A DNA stretch of 64,000 bases from Sinorhizobium fredii (GCF_002944405.1 NZ_CP024307.1:1136501-1200500); one strand, 5' to 3'. Shown: positions 44,573 to 54,834, numbered from the stretch's first letter. A program made the numbers and translations. Notes: generated by a model from the sequence alone, not told the origin.

Positions 44573-44725
44573 ATGTTCAAGCAGTTGAAGAAAATCACCC
44601 GTGCCCTGCACATCCCCACCATCGAAGAGCGCGAAATCGCCTATCTGAACGGCTCGATCGACCGCATCGACCTCGAATACCGTCAGCGTCAGATCGACCG
44701 CGGTCTGTTCCGCAAGGATTTCTGA
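44573..44725 (+). CDS. Small DUF3563 protein (50 residues)
   Basis: A 50-codon gene reading MFKQLKKITRALHIPT, then IEEREIAYLNGSIDRIDLEY and RQRQIDRGLFRKDF. This is the DUF3563 family, small charged alpha-helical proteins of rhizobia with no known function. GGGAGGTAAACGAAGAGG precedes the ATG, giving a good ribosome site. It is followed by a 230-bp space and the DUF2062 gene. It lies between rsh and the acpS-era chain on the same strand but is probably expressed separately. Confidence 0.8.
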   Translation: MFKQLKKITRALHIPTIEEREIAYLNGSIDRIDLEYRQRQIDRGLFRKDF

Positions 44726-44958
44726 TCCGCAGGTGACCCCATGCTGACGCGTTTTCCGGATCCCATCGATCCGGGTGGCGGAGCGGCTTGGACCACCGTC
44801 TGTCGATGCGGGAAGCCTGTTTTCAAGCTATGCATATGCTGAATGGCTCTAAGGGGCACTCCACCCATCGCCCGTCAACCTTGCGCCTTGCGGGTCTGAC
44901 GCCTATCTTGCGCCCATCACAGGGGCGCCGATCGGCGGTTACAAGATGCGACGACAGA

Positions 44959-45513
44959 ATGCTATTTAGGCGCAGAGAACCGGTCACGATTTCGGAACGC
45001 CTTCGCGCTTTCTTCTGGCCGCGCAAGGGGCTCTCGCGCGGTCCGCGTTATATCGCCCTGCGCATACTCCGCCTGAATTCTTCTCCCCATTCGATTGCCG
45101 TCGGCGTAGCCGCTGGCGCAGCCGCCGCATGCACGCCTTTGTTCGGCCTGCATATAGTTCTGGCAGTCATTCTCGCCTGGATCTTCTCCGGCAATCTCGT
45201 CGCAGCGGTCATCACCACTGCACTCGCCAATCCGATCACCATTCCGGTGATCCTGACCGTTTCCTACGAGATCGGCGTTGCGCTCACGGGACCGCAGGCC
45301 GGTCCGGGCGTCGGCTCGGCGGAGATCGCCCGATTGATCGAGCAAATGCAGCTTGCCGAACTCTGGGGGCCCGTGCTCAAGCCCGTGCTCGTCGGCTCGC
45401 TGGCCCTCGCGCTCGCCGGGGCCTTGATCTTTTACCCGCTTGCCTTCCAGACCGCCCGGATATTCCAGGTCCGGCGGCGGGAGCGGCTGCAGAAAGCCGG
45501 ATACCCGTCATGA
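44959..45513 (+). CDS. DUF2062 membrane protein
   Basis: A 184-residue inner-membrane protein. Conserved parts are [21 protein letters not shown], then [20 protein letters not shown] (first membrane segment), NPITIPVI (second) and a hydrophobic C-terminal segment ([16 protein letters not shown]). The family is common next to acpS in rhizobia, and its role is unknown. I chose ATG 44959, where the family similarity begins (MLFRRREP); the ribosome site is weak, and the frame is open to 44788. The stop overlaps the acpS start (ATGA), so the two are translationally coupled. Confidence 0.85.
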   Translation: MLFRRREPVTISERLRAFFWPRKGLSRGPRYIALRILRLNSSPHSIAVGVAAGAAAACTPLFGLHIVLAVILAWIFSGNLVAAVITTALANPITIPVILTVSYEIGVALTGPQAGPGVGSAEIARLIEQMQLAELWGPVLKPVLVGSLALALAGALIFYPLAFQTARIFQVRRRERLQKAGYPS

Positions 45514-45929
45514 TCATCGGCATCGGCAGCGATCTCATCGATATTCGCCGCATCGAAAGCTCGCTCGAACGATTTGGCGAGCGCTTCGTCAACCGTTGCT
45601 TCACCGACATCGAGATCGCCAAATCGGATGCGCGCAAGAACCGCGCGGCCTCCTATGCCAAGCGCTTCGCCGCCAAGGAGGCCTGTTCGAAGGCGTTGGG
45701 CACCGGCCTCGCGCAAGGGGTTTTCTGGAAGGACATGGGTGTGGTCAATATGCCGGGCGGCAAGCCGACGATGCAACTGACCGGCGGTGCGGCGGCCCGC
45801 CTTCAGGAGATGCTGCCCATTGGGCACCGCGCCGCCATTCATCTGACGATCACCGACGACTTCCCGCTTGCACAAGCTTTCGTGATTATCGAGGCGCTGC
45901 CGGTTGCCCCCGCCGAGGGAACGGTTTAG
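45510..45929 (+). CDS. acpS: Holo-[acyl-carrier-protein] synthase
   Basis: A 139-residue phosphopantetheinyl transferase that moves 4-phosphopantetheine from CoA to a Ser of acyl carrier protein. The metal/CoA ligands are Asp8 (GIGSDLIDI) and Glu57 ([15 protein letters not shown]). It starts within the stop codon of the DUF2062 gene. lepB follows after 104 bp on the same strand, in the order common to alphaproteobacteria (acpS, lepB, rnc, era). Confidence 0.96.
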   Translation: MIIGIGSDLIDIRRIESSLERFGERFVNRCFTDIEIAKSDARKNRAASYAKRFAAKEACSKALGTGLAQGVFWKDMGVVNMPGGKPTMQLTGGAAARLQEMLPIGHRAAIHLTITDDFPLAQAFVIIEALPVAPAEGTV

Positions 45930-46033
45930 AGCACTGCCGGGATAGCGCCGCTCCGGCAATCGCTTGAAGCGACCTGGCCCGGTGAACACATGAATGTGCG
46001 GTTGCGCGGCAGGACGACAAGGAAGAACTGAGC

Positions 46034-46777
46034 GTGGAAGAAAAGACAGAAACGCACCAGAGCGCCCTCTGGGAGAATGTGAAGGTCATTGTTCAGGCGC
46101 TGCTCTTGGCTTTGGTCATTCGCACCGTTTTCTTCCAGCCCTTCACGATTCCGTCCGGCTCGATGATGCCGACTTTGCTCGTCGGCGACTATATCTTCGT
46201 CAACAAGTTCGCCTACGGCTATTCGAAATACTCGCTGCCCTTTTCGCCGGATCTTTTCAGCGGCCGGATCTTTGCAAGCGAGCCGACGCGCGGCGATATC
46301 GTCGTGTTCCGCTTTCCGCCCAATCCGGACATCGACTATATCAAGCGTGTCGTGGGCCTGCCGGGGGACCGCATTCAGGTCAGGAACGGTGTCCTCCATG
46401 TCAACGGCAAGCCGGTCGATCGGGTCCCGGACGGAACCTTCCGGGCAGACGACAACTATGACACCGGCGGCGACGTGCCCGTCTACCGCGAGACGATGGA
46501 CACGGGTGTGACCTATGACACGCTTGACCAGTTCCCGGATTCCAGCGGAGACAACACCCGCGAATTCCTGGTGCCGGAAGGCCATTACTTCATGATGGGC
46601 GACAACAGGGACAATTCCTCCGACAGCCGCTTCGACGTCGGTTTCGTGCCGGCGGAAAACCTGGTCGGTCGTGCCAGCATGATCTTCTTCTCTCTCGGCA
46701 ACGACACGTCCTTCCTGAAAATCTGGAATTGGCCGGCGAATCTGCGTTACGACCGGCTGTTCAAGGTCGTCGAATGA
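46034..46777 (+). CDS. lepB: Signal peptidase I
   Basis: A 247-residue membrane protease that removes signal peptides from exported proteins. One N-terminal membrane segment (VIVQALLLALVIRTVFF) precedes the catalytic Ser43 in PSGSMMPTL, and the general base is Lys104 in YIKRVVGLPGDRI. Box E GDNRDNSSDSR is present. It uses a GTG start at 46034, supported by AAGGAAGA seven bases before it. The stop is overlapped by the rnc start (ATGATGA), which implies translational coupling. Confidence 0.96.
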   Translation: MEEKTETHQSALWENVKVIVQALLLALVIRTVFFQPFTIPSGSMMPTLLVGDYIFVNKFAYGYSKYSLPFSPDLFSGRIFASEPTRGDIVVFRFPPNPDIDYIKRVVGLPGDRIQVRNGVLHVNGKPVDRVPDGTFRADDNYDTGGDVPVYRETMDTGVTYDTLDQFPDSSGDNTREFLVPEGHYFMMGDNRDNSSDSRFDVGFVPAENLVGRASMIFFSLGNDTSFLKIWNWPANLRYDRLFKVVE

Positions 46778-47493
46778 TGAAGGGACGGTCGCTGAGCGCG
46801 GAGGATCGGGCAAGGCTCGAGACCGCGATCGGTTATCAGTTCGCCGAGAAGGAACGCCTCGACCGCGCGCTGACGCATTCCAGCGCCCGCAATGCGCGCG
46901 CGAGCAACTATCAGCGGCTTGAATTCCTCGGCGACCGCGTCCTCGGACTTTGCGTCGCCGAACTCCTGTTCCAGACGTTCCTCGACGCCAATGAGGGCGA
47001 GCTGTCGGTTCGCTTGAACCAACTCGTCAGCGCCGAGAGCTGCGCCCGGGTTGCCGACGAGCTGTCGCTGCACGAATTCATTCGCACCGGCTCCGACGTG
47101 AAGAAGATCACCGGCAAGCACATGATGAATGTGCGGGCCGATGTGGTAGAGTCGCTGATCGCCGCGATCTATCTCGATGGCGGGCTGGAGGCGGCGCGTC
47201 GCTTCGTGCTGCGGCACTGGACCGATCGCGCAGCAAGCGCTGACGGTGCCCGCCGGGACGCCAAGACGGAATTGCAGGAATGGGCGCACGCCAAGTTCGG
47301 GGTGGCGCCGAGATACAGGACGGATGATCGCTCCGGTCCCGACCACGATCCGCGCTTCACCGTGACCGTAGAGGTCGACGGGATCGGGCCGGAAACGGGG
47401 ACCGATCGCTCGAAGCGCGGGGCCGAGCAGATCGCTGCCATGCGATTGTTGGAACGCGAAGGTGTTTGGCAGAAACGGTCTGCCGGAAATTGA
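46774..47493 (+). CDS. rnc: Ribonuclease III
   Basis: A 239-residue double-strand-specific RNase that processes rRNA precursors and regulatory RNAs. The RNase III signature is RLEFLGDRVLGL near residues 50-60, the second acidic set is in DVVESLIAAIYLDGG, and the C-terminal 70 residues are the dsRNA-binding domain (TELQEWAHAKFG, GAEQIAAMRLLE). ATG 46774 overlaps the lepB stop; an ATG one codon later is equally possible. The era start follows 8 bp after the stop. Confidence 0.96.
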   Translation: MMKGRSLSAEDRARLETAIGYQFAEKERLDRALTHSSARNARASNYQRLEFLGDRVLGLCVAELLFQTFLDANEGELSVRLNQLVSAESCARVADELSLHEFIRTGSDVKKITGKHMMNVRADVVESLIAAIYLDGGLEAARRFVLRHWTDRAASADGARRDAKTELQEWAHAKFGVAPRYRTDDRSGPDHDPRFTVTVEVDGIGPETGTDRSKRGAEQIAAMRLLEREGVWQKRSAGN

Positions 47494-47501
47494 CGGAAGC
47501 T

Positions 47502-48431
47502 ATGACGGACAAGCAACAGGACACGGGCGCCGGCAGCACGGCGACCCGCTCGGGCTTCGTGGCGCTGATCGGCGCGACGAATGCAGGAAAGTCGACCTTG
47601 GTGAACCATCTGGTCGGCGCGAAGGTATCGATCGTCAGCCACAAGGTGCAGACGACGCGAGCGATCATCCGCGGCATTGCCATCCATGACAGGACCCAGA
47701 TCGTCTTCATGGACACACCCGGCATCTTCAAGCCGCGCCGCCGGCTGGATCGGGCCATGGTGACGACGGCCTGGGGCGGCGCCAAGGATGCCGACCTGAT
47801 CATGCTGCTGATCGACAGCGAGCGCGGGCTGAAGGGCGACGCCGAAACGATCCTCGAGGGCCTGAAGGATGTTCCCCAAGCGAAGATCCTGGTCCTTAAC
47901 AAGATCGACCGGGTTCGCCCGGAGGACCTCTTGAAGCTTGCGGCCGCCGCTAACGAAGTCGTTCCCTTCGAGCGTACCTTCATGATTTCCGCGCTGACCG
48001 GCTCCGGCTGCGGCGACCTTATGGACTACCTTGCGGCCGCATTGCCGGAGGGGCCATGGTACTATCCGGAGGACCAGATCTCCGATCTGCCGATGCGCCA
48101 GCTCGCGGCCGAGATCACCCGCGAGAAGCTGTTCCTCCGCCTACATCAGGAACTCCCTTACGCGTCCCACGTCGAGACGGAGAAATGGGAAGAGCGCAAG
48201 GACGGGTCGGTGCGCATCGAACAGGTGATCTATGTCGAGCGCGACAGTCAGAAGAAGATCGCGCTCGGCAAGGGCGGGGAGGCGATCAAGGCGATCTCGA
48301 CCGCGGCCCGCAAGGAAATTTCCGAGATCCTGGAACAGCCCGTGCACCTCTTTCTGTTCGTCAAGGTGCGCGAGAACTGGGGCGACGATCCGGAGCGTTT
48401 CCGCGAGATGGGACTCGATTTTCCGCGATAA
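47502..48431 (+). CDS. era: GTPase Era
   Basis: A 309-residue GTPase for 16S rRNA maturation and 30S assembly. G1 GATNAGKST is at residues 24-32, G3 DTPG at 71-74 and G4 NKID in ILVLNKIDRV. The C-terminal KH domain has IALGKGGEAIKAIS, the loop that holds the 3-prime end of 16S rRNA. ATG 47502 follows GACGGAAGCT; the frame is open upstream inside rnc. It is the last gene of the overlapping chain and is convergent with the GDPD gene 16 bp away. Confidence 0.97.
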   Translation: MTDKQQDTGAGSTATRSGFVALIGATNAGKSTLVNHLVGAKVSIVSHKVQTTRAIIRGIAIHDRTQIVFMDTPGIFKPRRRLDRAMVTTAWGGAKDADLIMLLIDSERGLKGDAETILEGLKDVPQAKILVLNKIDRVRPEDLLKLAAAANEVVPFERTFMISALTGSGCGDLMDYLAAALPEGPWYYPEDQISDLPMRQLAAEITREKLFLRLHQELPYASHVETEKWEERKDGSVRIEQVIYVERDSQKKIALGKGGEAIKAISTAARKEISEILEQPVHLFLFVKVRENWGDDPERFREMGLDFPR

Positions 48432-48447
48432 GCGCTCAACGTAGCGG

Positions 48448-49446
48448 CTATTTTTGGTCATTCGAGGCGGCGAGCCTCTTGTTCAGAAGCGGTCCGATCG
48501 TCTCGGCCCGATTGGTCCAGACGTAGCCGGAAAAATTCTCCGGAACGAGGGCGAGCTGTTCGGCGCTGTCGATTCCGGATGTGAAGTCGCCGCCGTGATG
48601 GGGCCCGAGCAGGATGATCTCGCTTCCGGCGGCCTGCATTCGGGCAGCAAACCGGTAAGGCCAGCCCCACAGAAAAGGCGCGTAGTTGGCGGGTACGACG
48701 ATCAGCGTATCGCGGCAGGCCTCCGGCACGATCCCGGTCCAGCCATAGGCGGCATAGCGGCCAAGGCAGGCCATGGTGGATTGCCGGTCGTAGCCCCTCA
48801 GCCCGCCGACCAGCCGCAGGGTCTCCTGCGTCGGCGCTCTGCCTCCGTAAACCCCGAAGATCAATTTGCGCCACTCCGGGTGAAACCGCAGCATGACGGC
48901 AAGGGTCGCACCTTCCTCGCGCCGCTCGCTCTTGAAGTTGATCAGGAACCGGCCGTGGGGCAGGGCGGTGAAAACTTCCCCCAGCGTCGGCATCTGGCCT
49001 TCTCCCTGGCCGCGGAAGGGAAAGGTCTTCCCGCCGTCCGCCGTGTAGCCGTAACCGATATCGAGCGTCTTCAGCTTGGACATCGGCGTCTCTTCCGTAA
49101 CGCCCGCTCCATTTGTGCGGCAGTCGAGCGTCCAATCGTGGAAGACGGCGAACTGGCGGTCGGGAGTCAGGTGGACATCCAGTTCGATCACCTCGGCGCC
49201 GCTGTCGAGTGCTGCGCGCATGGAGGCGATCGTGTTCTCGAGATAGGCATGGCGCGGCGGTTCGATACGCTCAGCCGTGCAGGTGTCGTTGCCCACCTCG
49301 TCCAGACTGAAGACCTGATGAATGCCGCGATGGGCGAGAACCTTCGCGGCTCCGGCCGGCGGTGCCACCAGATAGGATGTGTTGAGGAGCCAGATGATGG
49401 CGACGATGATGACCGCGACGACGGCGATGACGGCGAGTTTCCTCAT
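48448..49446 (-). CDS. Membrane-anchored glycerophosphodiester phosphodiesterase (GDPD) family protein
   Basis: A 332-residue protein with one N-terminal membrane anchor (LAVIAVVAVIIVAIIWLL) and a GDPD domain facing the periplasm. The active-site residues are seen in VLAHRGIHQ, YLENTIASM, EVIELDVHLTPD and FHDWTLDCRTNG. Hydrolysis of glycerophosphodiesters to glycerol-3-phosphate is the family reaction, though the true substrate could be another phosphodiester. Two Cys residues (TCTAE and ACLGRY) may form a disulphide. It lies on the opposite strand, convergent with era and divergent from the GST gene. Confidence 0.88.
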   Translation of the reverse strand: MRKLAVIAVVAVIIVAIIWLLNTSYLVAPPAGAAKVLAHRGIHQVFSLDEVGNDTCTAERIEPPRHAYLENTIASMRAALDSGAEVIELDVHLTPDRQFAVFHDWTLDCRTNGAGVTEETPMSKLKTLDIGYGYTADGGKTFPFRGQGEGQMPTLGEVFTALPHGRFLINFKSERREEGATLAVMLRFHPEWRKLIFGVYGGRAPTQETLRLVGGLRGYDRQSTMACLGRYAAYGWTGIVPEACRDTLIVVPANYAPFLWGWPYRFAARMQAAGSEIILLGPHHGGDFTSGIDSAEQLALVPENFSGYVWTNRAETIGPLLNKRLAASNDQK

Positions 49447-49628
49447 CGTGAATCCTCCTCTCGCACCGCGCTCTGCTCGGCACAGCGGCGCTCCTGCACT
49501 TGCGCTGCCACGCTCCCCGTTATGCGGATTGCGAACAAACCGTCACCTCCGCGCGTGATTGACCGGCAGCAGGCCCTATGGGAGGTAGGCTCCCGAACCG
49601 CCCAATGCAATGCCGCAGGAGAACTTAG

Positions 49629-50627
49629 GTGCCGCAGCTCGTCCAGGGAAAATGGGTCAAGAATGATGTCGCCGCAAGCGAGATGAAGGACGGCGCGTTC
49701 CATCGCGAGCCGACCCGCTTCCGCTATTGGATCACCACTGACGGACGATCCGGGCCGGACGGCCAGCCGTCATTCGCCGCGGAAGCGGGGCGCTACCGGC
49801 TGTTTGTCTCCTATCTCTGCCCATGGGCATCCCGGACGATCGCGATGCGCAACCTCAAGGGACTTCAGGAGATCGTCGGGCTTACGGCCGCAAATCCCGT
49901 GCTCGGCGAGGACGGGTGGATCTATGACGAACCTGTGGATGCGGGCACCCGCGTGGGGCGCGTCCGCTATCATCACCAGCTTTATACGGCGAGCGACCCG
50001 GGCTATTCCGGGAAGGTCTCCGTCCCCGTGCTCTGGGACATGCAGGAAGGCCGGATCGTCAACAACGAGTCGGCCGATATCCTTCGCATTCTGAACTCGG
50101 CCTTCGACCGCTTGACCGGCAACCGCCTCGATCTCTACCCCGCGGCGCTCCGCACCGCCATCGATCGCTGGAACGAGCCGATCTACGCGTGTGTCAACAA
50201 CGGCGTCTACCGGGCCGGATTTGCCAAGACTCAGGCCGCCTATGACCAGGCCGTCGTAAGCCTATTCGGCATGCTCGATGAACTCGAGCGACATCTCGAC
50301 GTGAACCGATATCTCGCCGGTGAATATCTGACCGAGGCGGACATTCGCCTCTTCGTAACCCTCGTCCGTTTCGACGTCGCCTATCACGGCGCCTTCAAAT
50401 GCAATATCCGCCGGATCGAGGATTATCCCTGCCTCTCCAACTACCTGCGCGAGCTCTATCAGTGGCCGGGAATCCGTGAAACGGTCCGGATCGACGATAT
50501 AAAGCGCGGATATTACGGTATCCAGCACATCAATCCCGCCGGGATCGTGCCGGCGGGCCCGGCGATCGACTTCGATCGCCCGCATGATCGATCCCGTCTT
50601 GCCGGCCTCGGGGTTTTCGGCACGTAG
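49629..50627 (+). CDS. Glutathionyl-hydroquinone reductase-like GST (YqjG/ECM4 family)
   Basis: A 332-residue omega/xi-class glutathione transferase. The catalytic Cys64 is in YLCPWASRT, the xi-class motif, and the C-terminal domain carries the GYYGIQHINPAGIVP tail that is diagnostic for glutathionyl-hydroquinone reductases. These enzymes reduce glutathionyl-(hydro)quinones and release glutathione. GTG 49629 is used as start after GCAGGAGAACTTA. No partner gene is adjacent. Confidence 0.9.
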   Translation: MPQLVQGKWVKNDVAASEMKDGAFHREPTRFRYWITTDGRSGPDGQPSFAAEAGRYRLFVSYLCPWASRTIAMRNLKGLQEIVGLTAANPVLGEDGWIYDEPVDAGTRVGRVRYHHQLYTASDPGYSGKVSVPVLWDMQEGRIVNNESADILRILNSAFDRLTGNRLDLYPAALRTAIDRWNEPIYACVNNGVYRAGFAKTQAAYDQAVVSLFGMLDELERHLDVNRYLAGEYLTEADIRLFVTLVRFDVAYHGAFKCNIRRIEDYPCLSNYLRELYQWPGIRETVRIDDIKRGYYGIQHINPAGIVPAGPAIDFDRPHDRSRLAGLGVFGT

Positions 50628-50990
50628 CGGGTTGCTCGCCGGCGATGCGCTCCGGCAGGCGTTATATTTTCTCCCGATGTACTAAGGAAGCAAAGCCTTG
50701 AGGGGCCACAGCACAACCCCATTGATTAACCGCCGAACGCCGCTAAGTTAATGTAAGTTCTGATGGATAGGAGCCTCAAGAGGCTGGCCTGACGACATCC
50801 CGGTTGCAGCCCCGTGCTTTTGCACGGCGCCAGCCCGCCGGAGGCCGTGAGGCTCGCCCGAGCCGGTTCTCGCTGCTTCCGGACTCAATCGGCGCCGTCC
50901 CGGCGCGCGCACTTTCCGGAGGCCAACCGAACCGCCCGCTCCATGCGGAAGAACGGATATGCCCGTATAGGTCTGGCGCTGAGGTTGGAA
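50628..50990. other. Leader region of the cyclopropane synthase gene
   Basis: About 360 bp. It is rich in GC hairpins (for example TGCTTTTGCACGGC near 50815 and GGCGCCGTCCCGGCGC near 50890). The cfa frame is open from 50814, but this part has no family similarity. A long structured 5-prime leader is possible. Confidence 0.4.
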
Positions 50991-52247
50991 ATGAATGCAG
51001 CATTGTTGAAGTTGCTTCGCCGTCTTGTCCAGAAGGGAACTCTGACGGTCATTTTTTCATCGGGAAAGAAAGTTGTTCTTGGGGATGGCACGGGGAAGCC
51101 CGCGGCCATGCATATAACGGACGCTGAGGCGGAAAAGGCCATATTGTACGACCCCGGCCTAAAATTCGGCGAAATGTACATGGACGGCCGTGTTGTCATC
51201 GAAGAGGGCGATATCTTCGACGTCCTGTCGATCATCAAGAGCAACGGTGTGGAAAAAGCGGCGACCTTCCTCAATTCCATCGTCGCCCTCGGGCACGTAT
51301 TTCGTCAGCAGCTAAAAAGCCGGCTGCCGGTCAACCGCAACCGCTACAATGTCGCCCATCACTACGATCTCGACGGCAAGCTATTCAACCTCTTCCTCGA
51401 CGAGGACTGGCAATATTCCTGCGCCTATTTCCATCCGCCGGGCATTTCGCTCGACGAGGCGCAGCGCGCGAAGAAGCGCCATATAGCCGCGAAGCTGCTG
51501 CTCGAACCGGGCCAGCGGGTGCTGGAGGTCGGTTCCGGCTGGGGCGGCTTGGCTATGTACCTCGCCGAAGCGACGGGCGTCGAAGTCACCGGCATCACGC
51601 TCAGCGAGGAGCAACTGAAGGTCTCGCGCGAACGCGCCGCCAGACGCGGGCTGTCCGATCGCGTGCGGTTCGAATTGCAGGACTACCGTACCCTGCAGGG
51701 GCGGCAATTCGACCGGATCGTCTCCGTCGGCATGTTCGAACATGTGGGCATCGGCAACTACGGCAATTTCTTCCGCAAGATGAAGGAATTGCTGAAATCC
51801 GACGGCGTCATGCTGCTTCATTCGATCGGCCAGGTCTACAAGCCCTGGGCGACCAATCCCTGGATCGAAAAGTATATCTTCCCCGGCGGCTACATCCCGG
51901 CGCTTTCCGAGGTCCTGCCGCCGGTCGAGAGCACGCGCCTGCTTGTCAAGGACATCGAGATCCTGCCGCTGCACTATGCCTGGACGCTCCGCGCCTGGCG
52001 CGAGCGCTTCGTTGCGCGGCGCGAGGAAGCGGTGAAGCTCTATGACGAGCGCTTCTTCCGGATGTGGGAGTTCTATCTCGCCGCCTCCGAAACCGCCTTC
52101 CTCTACGACAAGCACTTCATCTTCCAGCTTCAGCTCTCGCCGTCGCTGGGGGCCGTGCCGGTCTCGCGCGATTACATCGAAGCGAAGGAGCGCGAATTGC
52201 TGGAGTTCGAGAAAACCCGCTCGCGGCTGGAGCTCGTCGCGGTGTAG
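50991..52247 (+). CDS. cfa: Cyclopropane-fatty-acyl-phospholipid synthase
   Basis: A 418-residue SAM-dependent enzyme that adds a methylene bridge to unsaturated phospholipid acyl chains. The SAM-binding motif is LEVGSGWGGLAMYLA; before it come HHYDLDGKLFNLFLDEDWQYSCAYF, and later GMFEHVG and KYIFPGGYIPALSEVL. All these are conserved in the family. ATG 50991 follows GAGGTTGGAA. Cyclopropane lipids (lactobacillic acid) accumulate in rhizobia in stationary phase or under acid and phosphate stress. Some rhizobia have two cfa genes; which one this is cannot be decided here. Confidence 0.93.
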   Translation: MNAALLKLLRRLVQKGTLTVIFSSGKKVVLGDGTGKPAAMHITDAEAEKAILYDPGLKFGEMYMDGRVVIEEGDIFDVLSIIKSNGVEKAATFLNSIVALGHVFRQQLKSRLPVNRNRYNVAHHYDLDGKLFNLFLDEDWQYSCAYFHPPGISLDEAQRAKKRHIAAKLLLEPGQRVLEVGSGWGGLAMYLAEATGVEVTGITLSEEQLKVSRERAARRGLSDRVRFELQDYRTLQGRQFDRIVSVGMFEHVGIGNYGNFFRKMKELLKSDGVMLLHSIGQVYKPWATNPWIEKYIFPGGYIPALSEVLPPVESTRLLVKDIEILPLHYAWTLRAWRERFVARREEAVKLYDERFFRMWEFYLAASETAFLYDKHFIFQLQLSPSLGAVPVSRDYIEAKERELLEFEKTRSRLELVAV

Positions 52248-52261
52248 CGGGGCGCGCGGTG

Positions 52262-52400
52262 TTTTTCTGCCCCTCATCCGGCCTGCCGGCCACCTTCTCC
52301 CCGCAGGCGGGGAGAAGGGACGCGCGGCGCCGTCTTAGACTTCCCTGTCCCCGCGGGCGGGGAGAGGGGTAGTCCTCGGGTTAAACACGAGGAGGGGGCA
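52262..52400. repeat. Rhizobial palindromic intergenic element
   Basis: Starts CCCCTCATCCGGCCTGCCGG. It contains a perfect 12-bp hairpin, CCTTCTCCCCGC (52293-52304) with GCGGGGAGAAGG (52307-52318), and a second one, TCCCCGC (52348-52354) with GCGGGGA (52357-52363). CCTCATCCGGCCTGCCGGCC plus CCTTCTCCCCGC is a familiar repeat in Rhizobiales genomes. It may also end the cfa transcript. Confidence 0.8.
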
Positions 52401-52533
52401 TTCCGCTTCGCCTGCTGGATGTTCGGCGCTGCCATCTTCTGTGGAGTGCGAACGAGCGCTCAACCGCCCTCACTTGGCCTTCATGGTCTGCGTCAGTATG
52501 GTCCGGCTTGGAAACATCAGACGGAACGCAGAC

Positions 52534-54834
52534 ATGACCGCAAAACCCATCGCCGCCATCATCGCAAGCGAGATCAAGGCGACTGCCGCCCAGGTTGGCG
52601 CCGCCGTCGAACTCCTCGATGCCGGGGCGACGGTGCCCTTCATCGCCCGCTACCGCAAGGAGGTCACCGGCGGTCTCGACGACACCCAATTGCGCACGCT
52701 CGCGGAACGGCTCACCTATCTGCGGGAGCTCGAAGCGCGCCGGTCGTCCATTCTCGAGTCGATCCGTGGCCAGGGCAAGCTCACCGACGAGCTGGAAGGC
52801 AAGATCGCCGCCGCCGTAACCAAAGCGGAACTCGAAGACATCTACCTGCCCTACAAGCCGAAACGGCGGACCAAGGCGGAGATTGCCCGGGAGCGCGGCC
52901 TCGGGCCGCTCGCCGAGGCGATCCTTGCCGATCGCTCGATCGCGCCGGCCGACCGGGCGGGGGCCTTCCTTTCCGCCGAAGTGCCGGACGTGAAGGCGGC
53001 GCTCGACGGGGCCCGCGACATTATCGCCGAAGGCATGACCGAGAACGCCGACCTGCTGGGCCGCTTGCGCAATCACATGCGCGAGGCGGCGTTCCTGCGG
53101 GCGAAGGTCGTCGAGGGCAAGCAGGAGGCGGGGGCGAAGTTCTCCGATTATTTCGATCACTCGGAACGCTGGGCAACGGCACCCGGCCACCGCGCGCTGG
53201 CGATGCTGCGCGGCTGGAACGAAGAAGTCCTTTCGGTCGACATCGTCGTCGACCAGGAGGCCGCATCTCCGCAAAAGCCGGTCGAGCGCATGATCGCTGC
53301 CGCCTATGAGGTCGGCGGGCACCTGCCCGGGGACAAATGGCTGCTGGAGGTGATCGGCTGGACCTGGCGCGTCAAGCTGTCTCTTTCTCTGTCGCTGGAC
53401 CTCATGCGCGAACTGCGCGAACGCGCCGAGGAGGAAGCGATCCGCGTCTTCGCGCGCAACCTCAAGGACCTGTTGCTTGCGGCACCGGCCGGCTCGCGGC
53501 CGACCATGGGTCTCGATCCCGGCATCCGGACCGGCGTCAAGGTCGCGGTCGTCGATGGCACCGGCAAGCTGCTCGATACGACGACAGTCTACCCGTTCCC
53601 TCCGAAGAACGACATTCGCGGTACGCAGGCCGAACTCGCGGCGCTCGTCCGCAAGCACAAGGTCGAACTGATTGCCATCGGCAACGGCACCGGCAGCCGC
53701 GAAACGGAGAAGCTCGTCGCCGATATGCTCGCCCAGATGCCGGCGCCGAAGCCCACCAAGGTGATCGTTTCCGAGGCGGGCGCCTCCGTCTATTCCGCTT
53801 CGGAGACGGCGGCGGCGGAATTTCCCAACCTTGACGTTTCGCTGCGCGGGGCCGTGTCGATCGCCCGCCGGCTGCAGGACCCGCTCGCCGAACTGGTCAA
53901 GATCGAACCGAAATCGATCGGCGTTGGCCAGTATCAGCACGACGTCGACCAGTCGCACCTCAGCCGTTCTTTGGACGCCGTCGTCGAGGATGCGGTGAAC
54001 GCCGTCGGTGTCGATCTCAACACCGCATCGGCACCCTTGCTGGCGCGCGTTTCCGGCCTGGGCAAGTCGTCGGCCGAAGCGATCGTGGCGCATCGCGATG
54101 CGATGGGCGCCTTCGCAAATCGGCAGCAACTCCTCAAGGTGCCGCGTCTCGGTGCCCGCACCTTCGAGCAATGCGCCGGCTTCCTGCGGATTACCAACGG
54201 TTCCGAGCCGCTCGACGCCTCGGCCGTGCACCCGGAGGCCTATGGCGTGGCCAAGAAGATCGTCGCTGCCTGCGGCCGGGACGTGCGCTCGCTGATGGGT
54301 GACAGTGCGGCGCTGAAGAAACTCGATCCGCGCAGCTTCGTCGACGAACGATTCGGTCTGCCGACGGTGAAGGACATTCTGTCCGAACTGGAGAAGCCGG
54401 GCCGCGATCCGCGCCCGAGCTTCAAGACGGCGACCTTCGCCGAGGGGGTCGACGACATCACGGATTTGAAGGTCGGCATGCAGCTCGAAGGGACGGTGAC
54501 CAATGTCGCGGCCTTCGGCGCCTTCGTCGACATCGGCGTGCACCAGGACGGGCTCGTCCACGTCTCGCAGCTTGCCGATCGCTTCGTCAAGGACCCGCAT
54601 GAGGTGGTGAAGGCCGGCGACGTGGTGCGGGTTCGCGTCACTGAAATCGATGTGGCGCGCAAACGCATCGGGCTCAGCATGCGCAAGGACGGCGGCGCCG
54701 AAACCGGACGGGAGGCGAAGGGGCCGTCATCGAGCGCCATCAACCGCAATTCGGCTGCGCGGCCGCAGAAATCGCAGGTACCTGCTCAGGGCGCCTTCGG
54801 CGCGGCGCTGATGGAGGCGATGAAGAAAAAATAG
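52534..54834 (+). CDS. tex: Tex family RNA-binding transcription accessory protein
   Basis: A 766-residue Tex protein. Order: helical N-terminal domain ([17 protein letters not shown], then [20 protein letters not shown]), YqgF-like RNase H fold ([18 protein letters not shown]), helix-hairpin-helix region ([20 protein letters not shown]) and a C-terminal S1 RNA-binding domain ([25 protein letters not shown]). It ends in a basic tail. Tex is thought to bind nucleic acid and affect transcription; its exact role is unclear. I chose ATG 52534 (ACGGAACGCAGAC upstream); the frame starts further up at a GTG (52441) without similarity. Confidence 0.93.
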   Translation: MTAKPIAAIIASEIKATAAQVGAAVELLDAGATVPFIARYRKEVTGGLDDTQLRTLAERLTYLRELEARRSSILESIRGQGKLTDELEGKIAAAVTKAELEDIYLPYKPKRRTKAEIARERGLGPLAEAILADRSIAPADRAGAFLSAEVPDVKAALDGARDIIAEGMTENADLLGRLRNHMREAAFLRAKVVEGKQEAGAKFSDYFDHSERWATAPGHRALAMLRGWNEEVLSVDIVVDQEAASPQKPVERMIAAAYEVGGHLPGDKWLLEVIGWTWRVKLSLSLSLDLMRELRERAEEEAIRVFARNLKDLLLAAPAGSRPTMGLDPGIRTGVKVAVVDGTGKLLDTTTVYPFPPKNDIRGTQAELAALVRKHKVELIAIGNGTGSRETEKLVADMLAQMPAPKPTKVIVSEAGASVYSASETAAAEFPNLDVSLRGAVSIARRLQDPLAELVKIEPKSIGVGQYQHDVDQSHLSRSLDAVVEDAVNAVGVDLNTASAPLLARVSGLGKSSAEAIVAHRDAMGAFANRQQLLKVPRLGARTFEQCAGFLRITNGSEPLDASAVHPEAYGVAKKIVAACGRDVRSLMGDSAALKKLDPRSFVDERFGLPTVKDILSELEKPGRDPRPSFKTATFAEGVDDITDLKVGMQLEGTVTNVAAFGAFVDIGVHQDGLVHVSQLADRFVKDPHEVVKAGDVVRVRVTEIDVARKRIGLSMRKDGGAETGREAKGPSSSAINRNSAARPQKSQVPAQGAFGAALMEAMKKK

